From Pezizomycotina sp. ARF18 (lineage: Eukaryota; Ascomycota), in NCBI GenBank assembly GCA_002224055.1, contig AZLU01000292.1, positions 1-45,097 on the forward strand: a stretch of 45,097 nt of DNA, written 5' to 3'. A program made the position numbers and the translations under genes. The notes below the pieces were generated by a model. That model did no database searches. It worked only from the letters and a program-made list of their open reading frames with translations, and was not told where the DNA came from. Numbering within the stretch: position 1 is the first letter of the stretch; every line of letters begins with the position of its first letter. Positions 11,151 through 22,243 of the stretch are shown here, piece after piece.

Positions 11151-13203
11151 TGCGGTTGATTTTCGAAGTGTATTAGAGGGGGGTTGATAAGGAGTGGATT
11201 TGCGGTTTGGCGATGTCGAGGATCTTTTTGGTGTCGTCGTTGTTTGTTTTTTTGTTGTTAAGGTTCCCTTCCTTCTGGCTTAATTCCTCGCAGTGGTAGG
11301 ACTTGGGATATACCGGAGCTGTTGCATTGGGTGAGGGTTTGAGAAATTTTTTTTGTTTTTTGCGAAATTAATATAGGGTTAGAGCCCTTTGCACCACACT
11401 CACTAAAACCACCCGCACAAAAAAGAATTTGCTAAGGAAATTTCTTCTTTTGTGTGGGAGTGTCATCCCGTGCTGTTGTAGTAGCGTGCTTTTCAAGATC
11501 TGCTTATGTAATATTCAGAATAAAAATCCGCGGCCTAAACTTTTTTTTTTAAACCTCGAAAATTTGCTTCCATCCAATCTTCAAAATGACGTTCACGTAC
11601 ATTGTTACATCAACAACACCTCCAGTGTTATGTATCTCAAGGTAAGCTCTCATCTCTCCTTATTCTTCATCCTGCCTTTCACCTCTTTCTTACCTATCCT
11701 ATCAAAGTGATGAATTAATTTGCGATTGATCGCCTCATCTGTGGACTATGCCTGGTCCGAAACAAACAGTGAGCGTGAACCTGATATTCAATATCTTACA
11801 TATTCTGATACCTTTCCACCGAGAAGAACAAAATGCATCGTGTTTTGCACAAGCCATTGGGCTGGTCTACGCGCCAATATTTCTTCAATTCATTTGTCGC
11901 GCAGCTTTACTGACGTCCAGAAAGTGCTTTTTGCGCAAATGGTTAAATAGGCTTTTTTCAGGGCTATGAGCCCAACCATCGCGCCCAACTTTCATAGTTC
12001 TTTAATGAATGATCATGGCGATTGAGGGTGTACTGGTGAACTTAAAGGAGCGGGGCAGATACCTCCTTTGCATCCGGCTGAAGCCACCGGCGTTGGAACT
12101 GCTGATGTCGCTGCGCGGACAGTATGGGTCGTCTCACGAGACGGGTACCAATGCTTTCGCATGACACGAATTTAGTGAACGTATATCGGTTGTGGAGCTC
12201 GATGGCTATTCATTGCATGGCTCTCGCTGCTCTGCGTTAGCTAGGCGCGCTACATGCCAAAACAACGCCTTGCGCTCTCGGGTACTATTCATATCCATGA
12301 CTTCGCTCATGATCTAATCTTCCATCCAACGCTATATATTGTAAATGGTAAGATAACCTCTTCCTTTCACCTCTTCCCTATAAAATGAAACTCGTTTAAA
12401 CCTCCCATACGTCCATTTCCGTATGTCCTATGATTAGAATAACGCACAAGATAGTATGCGATGTCCTTTTATGGGGCAAGTGAACGCAAACTTTTTATAC
12501 ACCAAGATCACTGAGGAAACAACAATAAACAAGAATATCATTTACTGCACAACAAATTACCCTTTGCTGCCTTGATTGGGATTGTTTTGCTAATGAATGG
12601 GTATGTAAAGAATTAGGATTACCTTTAACATGCGTCACTTGTAGAGATGGCTGCGGAAGGGCTTCGCTGTAATAATATCCAGCTCTATGTTTCTCTGTGG
12701 TAGTTAAGTATTAGACAGGCAGATTTGTAGGTTGAAGTCCAGTATTTCTAGATCGATAAGTAGTTTTAGCCCTTTAAACGGTTATCCAGTTTATAAAAAC
12801 AATTGACTTTAGTTTTGATCAAGACCTTTCAAGTTCCTATCGGGCATTGAACAATTAAAACCATTAATTCGTTTCAAAGAGGAAAGGAAAGAAAACTTAA
12901 GAGCTCCGTGTACCTCCTATATTATAATACAGCCACAAACGCCTGAATTCTAGCAAGATGAAATATAAAACATTATTGAGAAGAATTCAAGCAACTTAAG
13001 AAAGACAATTATAGCTCCCCTTGATCGTAAACTGTTTGAAGAAAGAGTAGAAAAGAAATACAAAAGCAGATGTAGAAAAGCAAGAAACCTGTCAAAACAT
13101 CCGTTTAGAAAAAGGAAAGAAGTAAACCGTTCCATAACCAGATAACCTCTATCTTCCTTGGTGTTTCAGTCTAAAAATATTCATAGTATCGTTCTTCGTT
13201 AAT
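11151..13203. other. Non-coding gap between RPL14 and the kleisin gene
   Basis: About 2 kb without a recognisable protein gene. The first part is the RPL14 upstream region and contains TATAGGGTTAGAG near 11370, an AGGGTTA telobox-like element of the sort often found near ribosomal protein genes (inference). Open frames at 11429-11969 are short, overlap each other and carry no recognisable domain. From about 11960 to 12320 the sequence is more balanced in GC and rich in small hairpins. After 12400 it is AT-rich. Confidence 0.5.
11960..12320. ncRNA. Candidate structured non-coding RNA segment
   Basis: Within a gene-free gap, a less AT-rich block carries several small perfect hairpins close together: GTCT-CACG-AGAC (12131-12142), ATGC-TTTC-GCAT (12151-12162) and CATGA-CTTCGC-TCATG (12296-12311). 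GCCACCGGCG and GGAGCGGGGCAG lie near 12050-12095. No protein frame spans it. I cannot assign an RNA family and the strand is unknown. It could also be ordinary upstream DNA in which small hairpins arise by chance. Confidence 0.25.
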
Positions 13204-15640
13204 TCAGATAGCAAGCTGAATGATAATATTTCCGAAAGCCTCTTCTTGCCTGAGCTTCAAGAGACCCTTAGTAGCCAAGAAAGAGTATGGTGGAACGCCT
13301 GAGCTGCAACAATCGAAGAGTTTTCCTTGGGGTCAACGAGCTTCTCAAAGGTGATCTCGTCGACTTCGTCCTCGCCGCGAATTTCGTCGTTCTCTGCGGT
13401 GTTGAGTTCCTCGATCTTGTTCTGAAGGTATCCCAGGAAGTTCTTCCCTTCTTGTTCCAAAACACCGCGGACCCACTGTGTTGCTTGAACATCCTGCGTC
13501 TCTTCATTGTCGGCCCTTCCGTAGTATTCAAATTTGTCGAGCCCGATAAGGTCCTCATCGGCAGGGCGAGGAGATGAAAGGTGGATATCCCAGTTGGCGT
13601 CGTCTCCTTCGTTGAACTGAGCGCCGCGGCCGACCAGTGGGCTCGCTTGAGAACCAAGCCTACTCAGCGGTGGCCTAGAAAACGGCCTCCTGTTGCTGCT
13701 GAGCAAATTGCCGCCGATGGAGCTCGACGCGATGCCACCGCCCACGCTGAAAACGGAACCGGCACGGGAGTTCCTTCCGGACATATTCCATGGCATTACC
13801 GCGACGGAATCCGCCAGAGCATTCGAGTCGCGACGTCCGATTTCAGCGGGAGTCTGCACAACCTCAGGAAAATAGTATTAGCGGAAGAAACAGTATTCTT
13901 GTATACAGCGATCTTACATCTTGAACAATCTGAGGAATATCGTCGCCACCGCCCAACCCTATTTCCCCATCATCCATGAAAGGTTGAGGAACATCGTCCA
14001 TCTGCATATCCACTTGACGGCCTGCATCATCAGGACCAGATCCGATTTTCTTCTTTCCAGGCTTGCCGTCGCGCCTTTATTCACCGAGCCGGTGTTCTGC
14101 ATCACGAAGTCTTTCAGCATTTCGTTCAACCCAGCGAGCGGCGTTGGCAATCCTTGATTTCCATGACGAAAGATTTCGCAGCTGCCTTCGCCTCCCTGTC
14201 CCTCTTAGATTGCTGCTTCTTGTTATTCTGAGCGGCCATCATATCAACGTAATTCATCTGCCACTCCGCCAGCGTCTTCTGCGGAATCATAGTTGCCGCG
14301 TCAAAGGCGGTCTTTTTGGCAATCTGGCGTGCACGACGATTCTTTGCTTGCTGAATAGATACAGATGATTCATCTACGTCCATGAGGACGAAGTCGGATC
14401 ATTAGGTGCCTCCTGCTGCTGCCTTTCCGGAAGAGGCGAGCATTCAGAAAATCATAGGCTGCCCCATTGTCTGGCATATCAAAGTTGGGCATCTCGAAAT
14501 CGTAGTCGTTGTTCAGATCCTACAGCCTCGTCAGCCATGCCATTTATCACAATAACCTCAGGTAGATAATGCTTACCCCAACAGCCTAAGGCCACCGCCG
14601 ATCATCCATAACCATCTGCTGCGCCATATCATCGGACGCAAGGCCGGGGCTACGACGAATTCGAGGCCTTTTAGCTTTCTCATTGTTATCTTCCAGCTGA
14701 GAACTCCGGCTACGAGGACGCTTGACGGGTTCAATCTCCCTGAGCTGGCCATCCTCGTCGAACTCAAAGTCGACATCGCCCAGGAATTCGACTTCATGCG
14801 CCAATCCAGATCCCTGGAAGGAGATGTCTTCGTTGCCAAAGTCGGCGAGGCCAAATCCTCCACCCCCGCTGATGAAGAGCTCGGAGGAGCCAATTGGTAC
14901 TTCCCGGATCCGCGAGTTCAAGGATCCTCTGTTTGCGGAGGAAGGAGTAGTAAGACCTGGCGAGGGCGACATTGTACTAGAAATATCACCAATCCCCAAG
15001 AGCTTGTTCAATTCCTGCATCTTCGCCATCAAGGAAGTTTCGGGACAAATGCTGGATCATCTTCCAAGAGCAAATTCTCCCTCCTCTGGAACATGCTTGT
15101 CAGCCTGTAGAAACAGCTTGGTTGTCTCCATTTTATTCTTTCTTTCTGAAGGTAGTAAGTGAACACTGAAGAAAGGCATACTTCATTTTATCCTTTCCCA
15201 AATTAATGCTCTGCATGGTTAGCATCAGGGCTTCCTTGCTAAGCTTCGAGTGGGCCGTGTTGACGTCCGAATAGAAATAGTGGTACTGCTCCCTGTACAC
15301 CTGGAGACGCCATAGAGGAGATTCGATTGCAGGCGAAGAGCCAAGGAGCTTCAGGGTTCAGGATCGTATCGCAAGCTTTGTTGAGGTCAACATCTAGGAT
15401 CTCCTTCTTCTGGACCTTCTTCGCGAGAGTAGTTTTGTTTCCCAGCGTAGCAACCAGCCTATTTTGCCAAAATGGGAAGAACTGATGTCAGTACTGAATA
15501 ACTTCAAAGGGTATGCATATCTACAAGGTGCTCGAAGCAGCAGTCGCCTCGATTAATTGACGGGTTGCAGTTTGCAGTTCTTACCAGACGGTTGCAATAC
15601 CGTACTTCCTCTCAGTGAGGATCTTATGGTCGTAAAACAT
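13204..15640 (-). CDS. RAD21: Cohesin alpha-kleisin, Rad21/Rec8 family
   Basis: Closes the Smc1-Smc3 ring in sister-chromatid cohesion. The first exon 15640-15585 gives MFYDHKILTERKYGIATVW, the classic kleisin N-terminus; exon 2 starts at 15458 (LVATLGNKTTLAKKVQ). Next come ILDVDLNKACDTILNPEAP, YREQYHYFYSDVNTAHSKLS and ENLLLEDDPAFVPKLP. Introns at 14576-14520 and 13917-13863 are clear. The middle is acidic and Ser/Pro-rich and includes a basic KRPRSRSSQ-type segment. The C-terminal winged helix reads VAAQAFHHTLSLATKGLLKL and ends FGNIIIQLAI (stop 13206-13204). Several one-base breaks occur (near 13277, 15305, 15345 and others). Whether this is mitotic Rad21 or meiotic Rec8 cannot be decided by eye; the Pfam families overlap. 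Confidence 0.88.
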
Positions 15641-17712
15641 CTTGGAACGTTTGCAAAGAGAAAGAGAAATAGAAAAGTATTGAATTGATCAATCAACAGA
15701 TACTTAAAAAAATGTCGAATCTTTTTATATGGCATATATTATTTTCAATAGGACGATATTAAATCGATGTTGTATCGTCCTTGCGTTTTTGTTGTTGTCG
15801 CAGCATTGAAGATCTTGAAGTAGTGAGGAAGCTCGAGGGTGACAATGATGGTAGCAGACGACTACTTTGAAAAATATTATAGAATATTTGCAGTGATTAA
15901 AAAAAAAAAAATTTTTTTTGGCTCTCTATGGCTTCCTCAGCATGACACATTTACACTACTACTTAATTTACTACCAATTATTTATGCTGTATATTGAAAC
16001 AATCACCGTTCGAATTAGCTTTGTTAACGCCTTCGTATGTGCGGTGCAGTTTCGATCCAACGTTTGAATAACTACCATCTAAAGTACTCGACAACCAGCT
16101 GCGCACTCTGAAAATGACTATATAGAACATACCACTGTGAATTGACAAACAAAATTATACTATCGCTTGTATGGAGAAAGGTAATGCACCTTTACGCGTA
16201 GAAGCTCATATAGCTGTTGGTGTAAGCCTTTGTTCATCAAGTAGTTATAGTAACAGTTGAAAACGGAAGCACGACGAGCGCTCGAAGGCTTGTTTTAAAG
16301 AGGTCCTTATATTCGTGTAATACTAAAGCCTTTTTTTTTTAAAAAAAAGAGAGCACTTATAAAATTACATTGAACCTTTTGTAGCTACTTCCATCTATTT
16401 GATAGAGTCGAATGGAGCTTCACTATCAGAACGCACGTATATCGTGTGTATATATACCTGCTCGGTACTCCTCGCAATATTTCCTACGCGTGTGCAGTAG
16501 GCGTGCTCGCTCATTTAGAAATGGGTGCAAGATATTGATTGAATCCTTAATTTATCTATAGCCCAAATGCTACATGCGCCAGCTGCAAACGAGTCGTGAC
16601 ACCGCGCTTAAACCTGAACATCAAACTAGAGTTCTTACCTCGAATGTATAAAGTATGCATGTATCGGGCTATTATCAATCTTGTCTCATTTGCTTGTCAA
16701 GCGAACAACTCAGTTCTAACCTACGACTCTAGATCCTCACGTTATTGAAGATCTTCTCTTTTATAGAAATAACCTTAGTAAGCTTCGATATGCGATGTTG
16801 AACTGTCTCTCACTGTGTGGTAACATGGAGTAGAATTAAGCTTAAATTTTCAAGGTTAAAAACATGGGAGCTAGTAGCATATTTAATTTTAGAAACATTC
16901 GTTTAATGCATTGTCACTAGTCAAATGAACGGAGCTGAAAGAAGCCGACGATCTATAATTTTTCCGAGATCTATAATACTCCTTATCTAGTTAGGTACTA
17001 AGTAGTTAGTCAATAAGGAGCTTACGATCTGAGAACTGATGCAAGGCGACGACAAGGAGGGGTTCCTCTGGTGGCGTACCTGAAAGATGAGAGAGCTCCA
17101 GGGAGGCGGGTTTTTTTCGTTTGTTGTTGGCGGTCGTGTGTTGGTGTGATTTGCGGGTCCGTTGCTTGGGAAACCGGAACAACCAATTAAAAAATTGTCG
17201 GTAGCGGGTCGCTCCTGCAGCTTCAAGAAATATACGAGGAATAATTTTTCCCTTTTGATATTTTTTTTTTTTTTTTTTTTTAACTGAGCCTTTTTTCTTT
17301 CTCCCTTCACCTCCTCACAAACGACAAATCCCCCCTCCTCCAAGCAGCTCAGTAACTAAAGGATCCCTTTTCTTTTTTCATTTTTCATTTTTTTTTTTTT
17401 TTTTTTTTTTTCCTCTCTTCCAACCGAGTTGTCTACAAACTTATCACAAGGAGAAAAGGAAACATTCCATATTATATTTATTATTATTCAAAACTACTCC
17501 AACATACCTTACATATTATAAAGCAGTAGTATTTTCTTTTTTAAATCTGTTCACAGCGCTTTCCATATTCAGTATTATCCTATCCTATTGGAAGCTCTAA
17601 AGATTTCGGTTACTTTCAAAAAAAAAAGAAAAAAAAAAAAAAAGACGAAAGAAGCTCCTCGCTCCTATCATCACCTTAGCTCTTCCATTCCGTCAGCTCA
17701 GGAAGGGAAAAG
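15641..17712. other. Divergent intergenic region kleisin / Sid2 kinase
   Basis: 2.07 kb between the two start codons. No protein gene is recognisable; the 118-codon minus frame at 16987-17343 is mostly Lys/Pro low complexity. It holds A/T mirror tracts (15899-15920 and 16331-16348), T21 at 17261-17281 and T24 at 17388-17411. Pyrimidine-rich sequence just before 17713 suggests the Sid2 5' leader. Confidence 0.55.
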
Positions 17713-19813
17713 ATGTTCGACGCGGAGACAGATTCTGCCCCACCAAGCACCCTTCGAAGGCACAGCAATCCGCCAGCCAAACAGGCTGAAGGCGATCGTA
17801 GAAGATGAGATCAACGCCAATTCACCGCGCTCGTCGGTCGGGGATTCCTCGGTGCTCCATTTCGGTCAGCCAGTGAGCCCTACAAAGCGAAACAACAAGG
17901 AGAATGACCCGCCCCGCACTGGCACAGAGAGCCAACGGCCGGGACGAATGACTAAGAATTCTTTGGCTGCCGAAGGTCGCATACTCAGGACTCGGCACTA
18001 CGACCCCGCTAGGCCGTTGAGGCTGAAGAGACCGCAAAATTAGCTACACCGAAGGTCAAGCGGCTTGCCAATGTCGCGCAGCTTTGTACGTATTCTTGAA
18101 TCAAAATTCCGATCAGGGATGTTTATCGGACAATATCTTTCACATCGGAGCAACTTTGGGGTTGGCGCGCGATTTTCTTATTTGCTAACGGAAACAAACT
18201 GGATTGACAGACTTCTTGGACTATTACTTTGATCTGCTCACATATGTCCACAACCGTAATCAGCGCCTCACTCGCTTTAAGGCCGAGCACGACTATTCGG
18301 AAAACCCAGAGAAGTATACCGCCGATTGGAACAAGTACAAGGGTCGCGAGAGGGCAGCTTTGCGCAAGCGCCGTACTAGGTTGCGCCAGCACGACTTCCA
18401 GATCTTGACCCAGGTTGGACAAGGCGGGTACGGCCAAGTCTTCCTTGCTCAGAAGAAGGATACGAAGGAGGTCTGCGCTCTGAAGGTGATGAGCAAGAAG
18501 CTCCTTTTCAAGCTCGACGAGATCAGGCATGTTCTCACGGAAAGGGACATCTTGACGGCTGCCAATAGCCCGTGGCTGGTAAAGCTTCTATACGCTTTCC
18601 AGAACGAGGAGAGCATATTCCTTGCAATGGTATGGAGATTTCTAGGTTATATTTTTGCTACTAAATCTTCATCTACTTACTTTGTTTCTCAAATAGGAGT
18701 ACGTTGCTGGAGGCGACTTTCGCACTTTACTCAACAACACGGGCGTTCTCCACAATAAACACGCCAGGTTCTACATTGCGGAAATGTTCGAGTGTGTCGA
18801 CGCCTTGCATAGACTTGGATACATTCATAGAGATCTCAAACCCGAGAATTTCCTCATTGATGCCAGTGGACACGTCAAGCTCACGGACTTTGGCCTTAGT
18901 GCGGGAATGCTGAGCCCCGCAAAGCTGGAAAGTATGAGGATCAAGCTTGATCAAGTTAAGGATATGAAAATTGTCGAGAGGTCGACGCTTGAAAGAAGGA
19001 ATGCCTACCGCAGTTTGAGAGATAGCGACATGAATTATGTAAGTGTTTCTGACGAAAAGAAAAAAGATTTAGAATACATGTACTGACTCTTCTTTCTCTA
19101 AGGCCAAATCTATAGTTGGATCGCCCGATTACATGGCGCCGGAGGTTCTGAAAGGCGAAGATTATAATTTTACCGTCGACTACTGGTCCCTAGGCTGCAT
19201 GCTTTTCGAGGCCCTTGCAGGCTACCCACCGTTCGCGGGTGCGAACTCTGACGAAACCTGGCATAATCTGAAGCATTGGAAGCAGGTTTTGCAGAAGCCC
19301 ACGTACGAGGATCCTAATTATTTCTTATCAAAGCGCACTTGGGACCTTATCATTAGGTATGTTATTTCCTACATCTAGTAAAGATATCATTAGAGCAAAG
19401 TTTGCTAATTCCCCTGAAGATGCATTTGCGTTCCCGAAACAAGGTTCCGATCCATTACCGAGGTGCATGCTCACGCGTACTTCTCGGAAATCGATTTTGA
19501 TACCCTGCGCACCGTAAAAGCGCCTTTCGTTCCGGAGCTGGATTCCGAAACGGATGCAGGCTATTTCGATGATTTCAGCAACGAAGAGGACATGGCCAAG
19601 TATAAAGAGGTTTATGATAAGCAGACGGCTCTGGAGGGCCTTGCGGAGAGGGAGGAGTCGCTGGAGCGATCCGCCTTCGTCGGCTTTACCTTCCGTCACA
19701 GAAAGGACATGAGCGATCTTGAAAGGGCGCTTTCTCGTCGCAGGTCGGCTGCATCTGAAAAGGCTCGACGCGAAAGCGAGAGTACCTCCAAAGACTTTGG
19801 TACAATGTTCTGA
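17713..19813 (+). CDS. sid2: NDR/LATS-family kinase Dbf2/Sid2 (SIN/MEN pathway)
   Basis: The final kinase of the mitotic-exit/septation network, with Mob1 as partner, acting at spindle poles and the septum. The ATG at 17713 ([17 protein letters not shown]) is favoured over upstream in-frame codons in homopolymer leader. Two one-base breaks lie in the N-terminal exon (about 17785 and 18030). From exon 2 (18211-18629) on, the frame is clean: exons 18697-19038, 19103-19356 and 19420-19813. The N-terminal Mob-binding region is [20 protein letters not shown]. Kinase motifs are [31 protein letters not shown] and LTDFGLS, then the long NDR-specific insert and [13 protein letters not shown]. The C-terminal extension has [13 protein letters not shown] and the hydrophobic motif FVGFTFRH with its regulatory Thr. 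DTKEVCALK and the insert place it with Dbf2/Sid2, not Orb6/Cot1. Confidence 0.93.
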
Positions 19814-20623
19814 AAATCGGCAAGAAAATCGATTCTTAATTATAGCTTCATGGTTCCCTCCTTTATTCCTTTTCGTTTAGGTTTAAGTTTCTCTCATTGC
19901 GATAAGGTCGATTTCTGGTATCCACAAGGCGTTTTTGATATCATCGTTTCAGATTATCACATGAGTTTCTGAGGATCACGCTGGTGCATTCGTTGCCGCT
20001 ACCCGTTACCATTATTGTTCTTATATTCCTGTAATCCTTTTTCTTTCTTTCTGTTCTTATTACTTAACAAGGGTTGCCGAGGGGTTTCAGAGGATTTGCT
20101 GTTAAAGTTTTCATATGCATTACTTGGTTGTCACAAGGCCGAGAAGGGAAAAAACACTAGGAAGCGGGATTGCGACTGGTCTGCATGGTTTTGTTTGTTG
20201 TCCATTTTTTTTTTAAACGGTTCCGGGCATATTATATAGCGTAGAAGCTTCACTCATTGTTTATAAATAAATGAAGTAATAAAGTATGATCATACCTGCA
20301 AACTGCTTTGTGAGTAAAATTAGAAGAACGCCGTGCTGCCCCTATGGCAAGTATACCTTTTTTTTTATTTGGCCAAAATAGAGCTAATCCCTTGTTCCTT
20401 TTTGTTGATTATGAGAGGATATATGGATGATAGTCGTCATGAATGATGAGTAATGGAAGAGTTTACATATATAGAGGAAGGAAAGGTGGAAAATGAGAAA
20501 AAAAAAGTACAACCCGTGAGAAACCGATTATAAGAAAAAAGCGCAAGTGGAAAGAAAGATCGTAAACAAATTAAAAGATAAAAGTAAAGAAAGTTAGAAG
20601 AAATAACAACTAGAAAAAAGCCT
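19814..20623. other. Convergent intergenic region Sid2 / EGD2
   Basis: 810 bp between the two stop codons. It is AT-rich 3' flank of both genes; purine-rich GAAAAAGAAAG-type sequence at 20455-20620 is the EGD2 3' side. Short frames at 20015-20239 and 20437-20631 have no recognisable domain. Confidence 0.6.
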
Positions 20624-21389
20624 TTAGACACTCAGAGCCATAATAGAGTTGACAATATCGTGATCGTTCTCCGGAGGGCCTTGACGGCCTTCTTTCTCGA
20701 AACGTTCGCCTGCGCTATGACGAGCTCGATGTCCTTCTGCTCGAGACCCTCCTCGTCGACCTCCTCGTCATCGTCGTCCTCCTCCTCGTCCTTCTTCTCG
20801 GGAGCTTTACCTTTACCCTTGTCGGCGGCGAGGTCGGCCTCGATGCGGTTGGCACCGCCGTCGGCGGCGGCGGCGGACGCAAGCTGCTGGGCGGCCGAAG
20901 CCTGGGCCTGGAGTTGAGGTCCTCGATCTTGGCCTCGCCGAAGATGATCCAGGTGTTGGAGGATGGAGCCTTGTAGACGTCCGGGTTGTTTATAACAAAG
21001 AGGATCTGTATGACGGGGTATTTTTTCTCCGGTCAGCCACAAAATACAAAACCCTTTTCCTTTCCTTCCTTGTTTTACGTTTTGTAAACCAAGAATCCAT
21101 CAAATTCCTTCTCATCCAAAAACGAAGCAAATTCGGCCCACTCACGTTCTTAGGGCGGCGGAGGGTGACGCGCGTGATTCCTGGAATGTGCTTGAGACCC
21201 AGCTTAGCGATAGCCTTTCGGCCTTCTTCTCGTTGCGGGAGTGGACGGCGACGGCAGAGCCGGCGGGGATGTCGCCCTCGCCGTGTCGTGATCGTGGTCG
21301 TGGTCGGAGTCTTCGGAGGAGTCTGCTTCCTCGACGGCGGCCTTGCGGTCGGGCTCATCCGAGATCTCTTCGATGCGTGCGCTCGACAT
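20624..21389 (-). CDS. EGD2: Nascent polypeptide-associated complex subunit alpha
   Basis: Binds the ribosome exit site with NAC-beta, shields nascent chains and prevents mistargeting to the ER. The start at 21389 gives [17 protein letters not shown] and an acidic, His/Asp-rich leader. Exon 1 ends at 21146 and exon 2 starts at 21005 (intron 140 nt, GTGAGT...ACAG). The NAC domain reads [27 protein letters not shown], then [20 protein letters not shown] and [17 protein letters not shown]. An acidic linker leads to the C-terminal UBA domain: [20 protein letters not shown], then [20 protein letters not shown]. Breaks at about 21270, 21220, 20910 and 20671 are consistent with one missing base each (for example GCCC read as GCC). 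Size is normal at about 205 residues. Confidence 0.95.
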
Positions 21390-22243
21390 GATTGTTTTTG
21401 TTTGTCTAATTGATCAATATATTTTTAGTTGAGATGTGCTGCAGCTGAATGGCTGTTGTGATCAAAATGGCAGCTTGGGTTAGCTTGAGTAGGTAAGCTT
21501 TGGTGGGTTTATCGGATAGGATAGTGCCTTTCCCACATTGAAACTTCAAAGCTTCCCACACACACAAGAGTGGGGAGAAATTCTTCCAATTTTTCTCCCC
21601 AAAGAGCTTTCTCTCTCAATACACGAAATTTCGACTTGAATGAACTTACGGATTCGAAAGAAAATAACCTCCTCTAGCTTCTTTTGTCTGCTGGAATTTC
21701 TCCGTCGGTTTGCTCGTGGTAAGAATGGGCGTTTATTTCGTCGATTCTTGTGATATTCGTTGTTTCGTCTGTGTTTGCATTTGATAGCAGCCTTTAGTGA
21801 TCGTGACTGCGAATTTTTCTTACCTGCAGGCAGGGTAACAGAAACAGTAACGGCAAATTAAAAGAAGATGCCAAGTAAGGCAAAAAGTTAAGAAAGTAGC
21901 TTTTGGCTTGGGGGGGGGGGGCTGATTACCTAATTAGGAAATATTCGGGAAGGAGAAGCGTCAATCCGCCACCCCACTTACTTAAGTATACATACTTTCC
22001 TCCAACAGATCATATATAAATGACACCATTACCTGATATGTGGGTAATTATTACCATAAGCCATCACTCGAATATTATTACATCCACCACTGGCCATTTC
22101 GCCTGTTTTTTTTTTTTTTTTTTTTTTTTTTTTGGCTTATCATCGATACCTTTTCTTTTGCCCTTTATTTAGCTTGTTGGAACTTCTTTTTCTTTTTGCG
22201 CTGTCAGTGATTAGAAGGAAGATTCTGTTTGTTCTGAGAGGTC
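21390..22243. promoter_or_regulatory. Shared divergent promoter EGD2 / SRP101
   Basis: 854 bp between the EGD2 and SRP101 start codons. On the EGD2 side GGGTTAGCTTGAG (about 21477) resembles the AGGGTTA telobox element of fungal translation genes. CACACACACA and a pyrimidine block lie at 21557-21620. A G10 run is at 21911-21920, and a T28 run at 22106-22133 sits about 110 bp before the SRP101 ATG. No coding frame is supported. Confidence 0.5.

Noticed and set aside
11700-12030. U3 snoRNA-like boxes (TGATGA near 11708, GAGCGTGAA near 11771, ATGATC near 12010)
   Set aside because: No box A or box D with plausible spacing, so the short matches look like chance.
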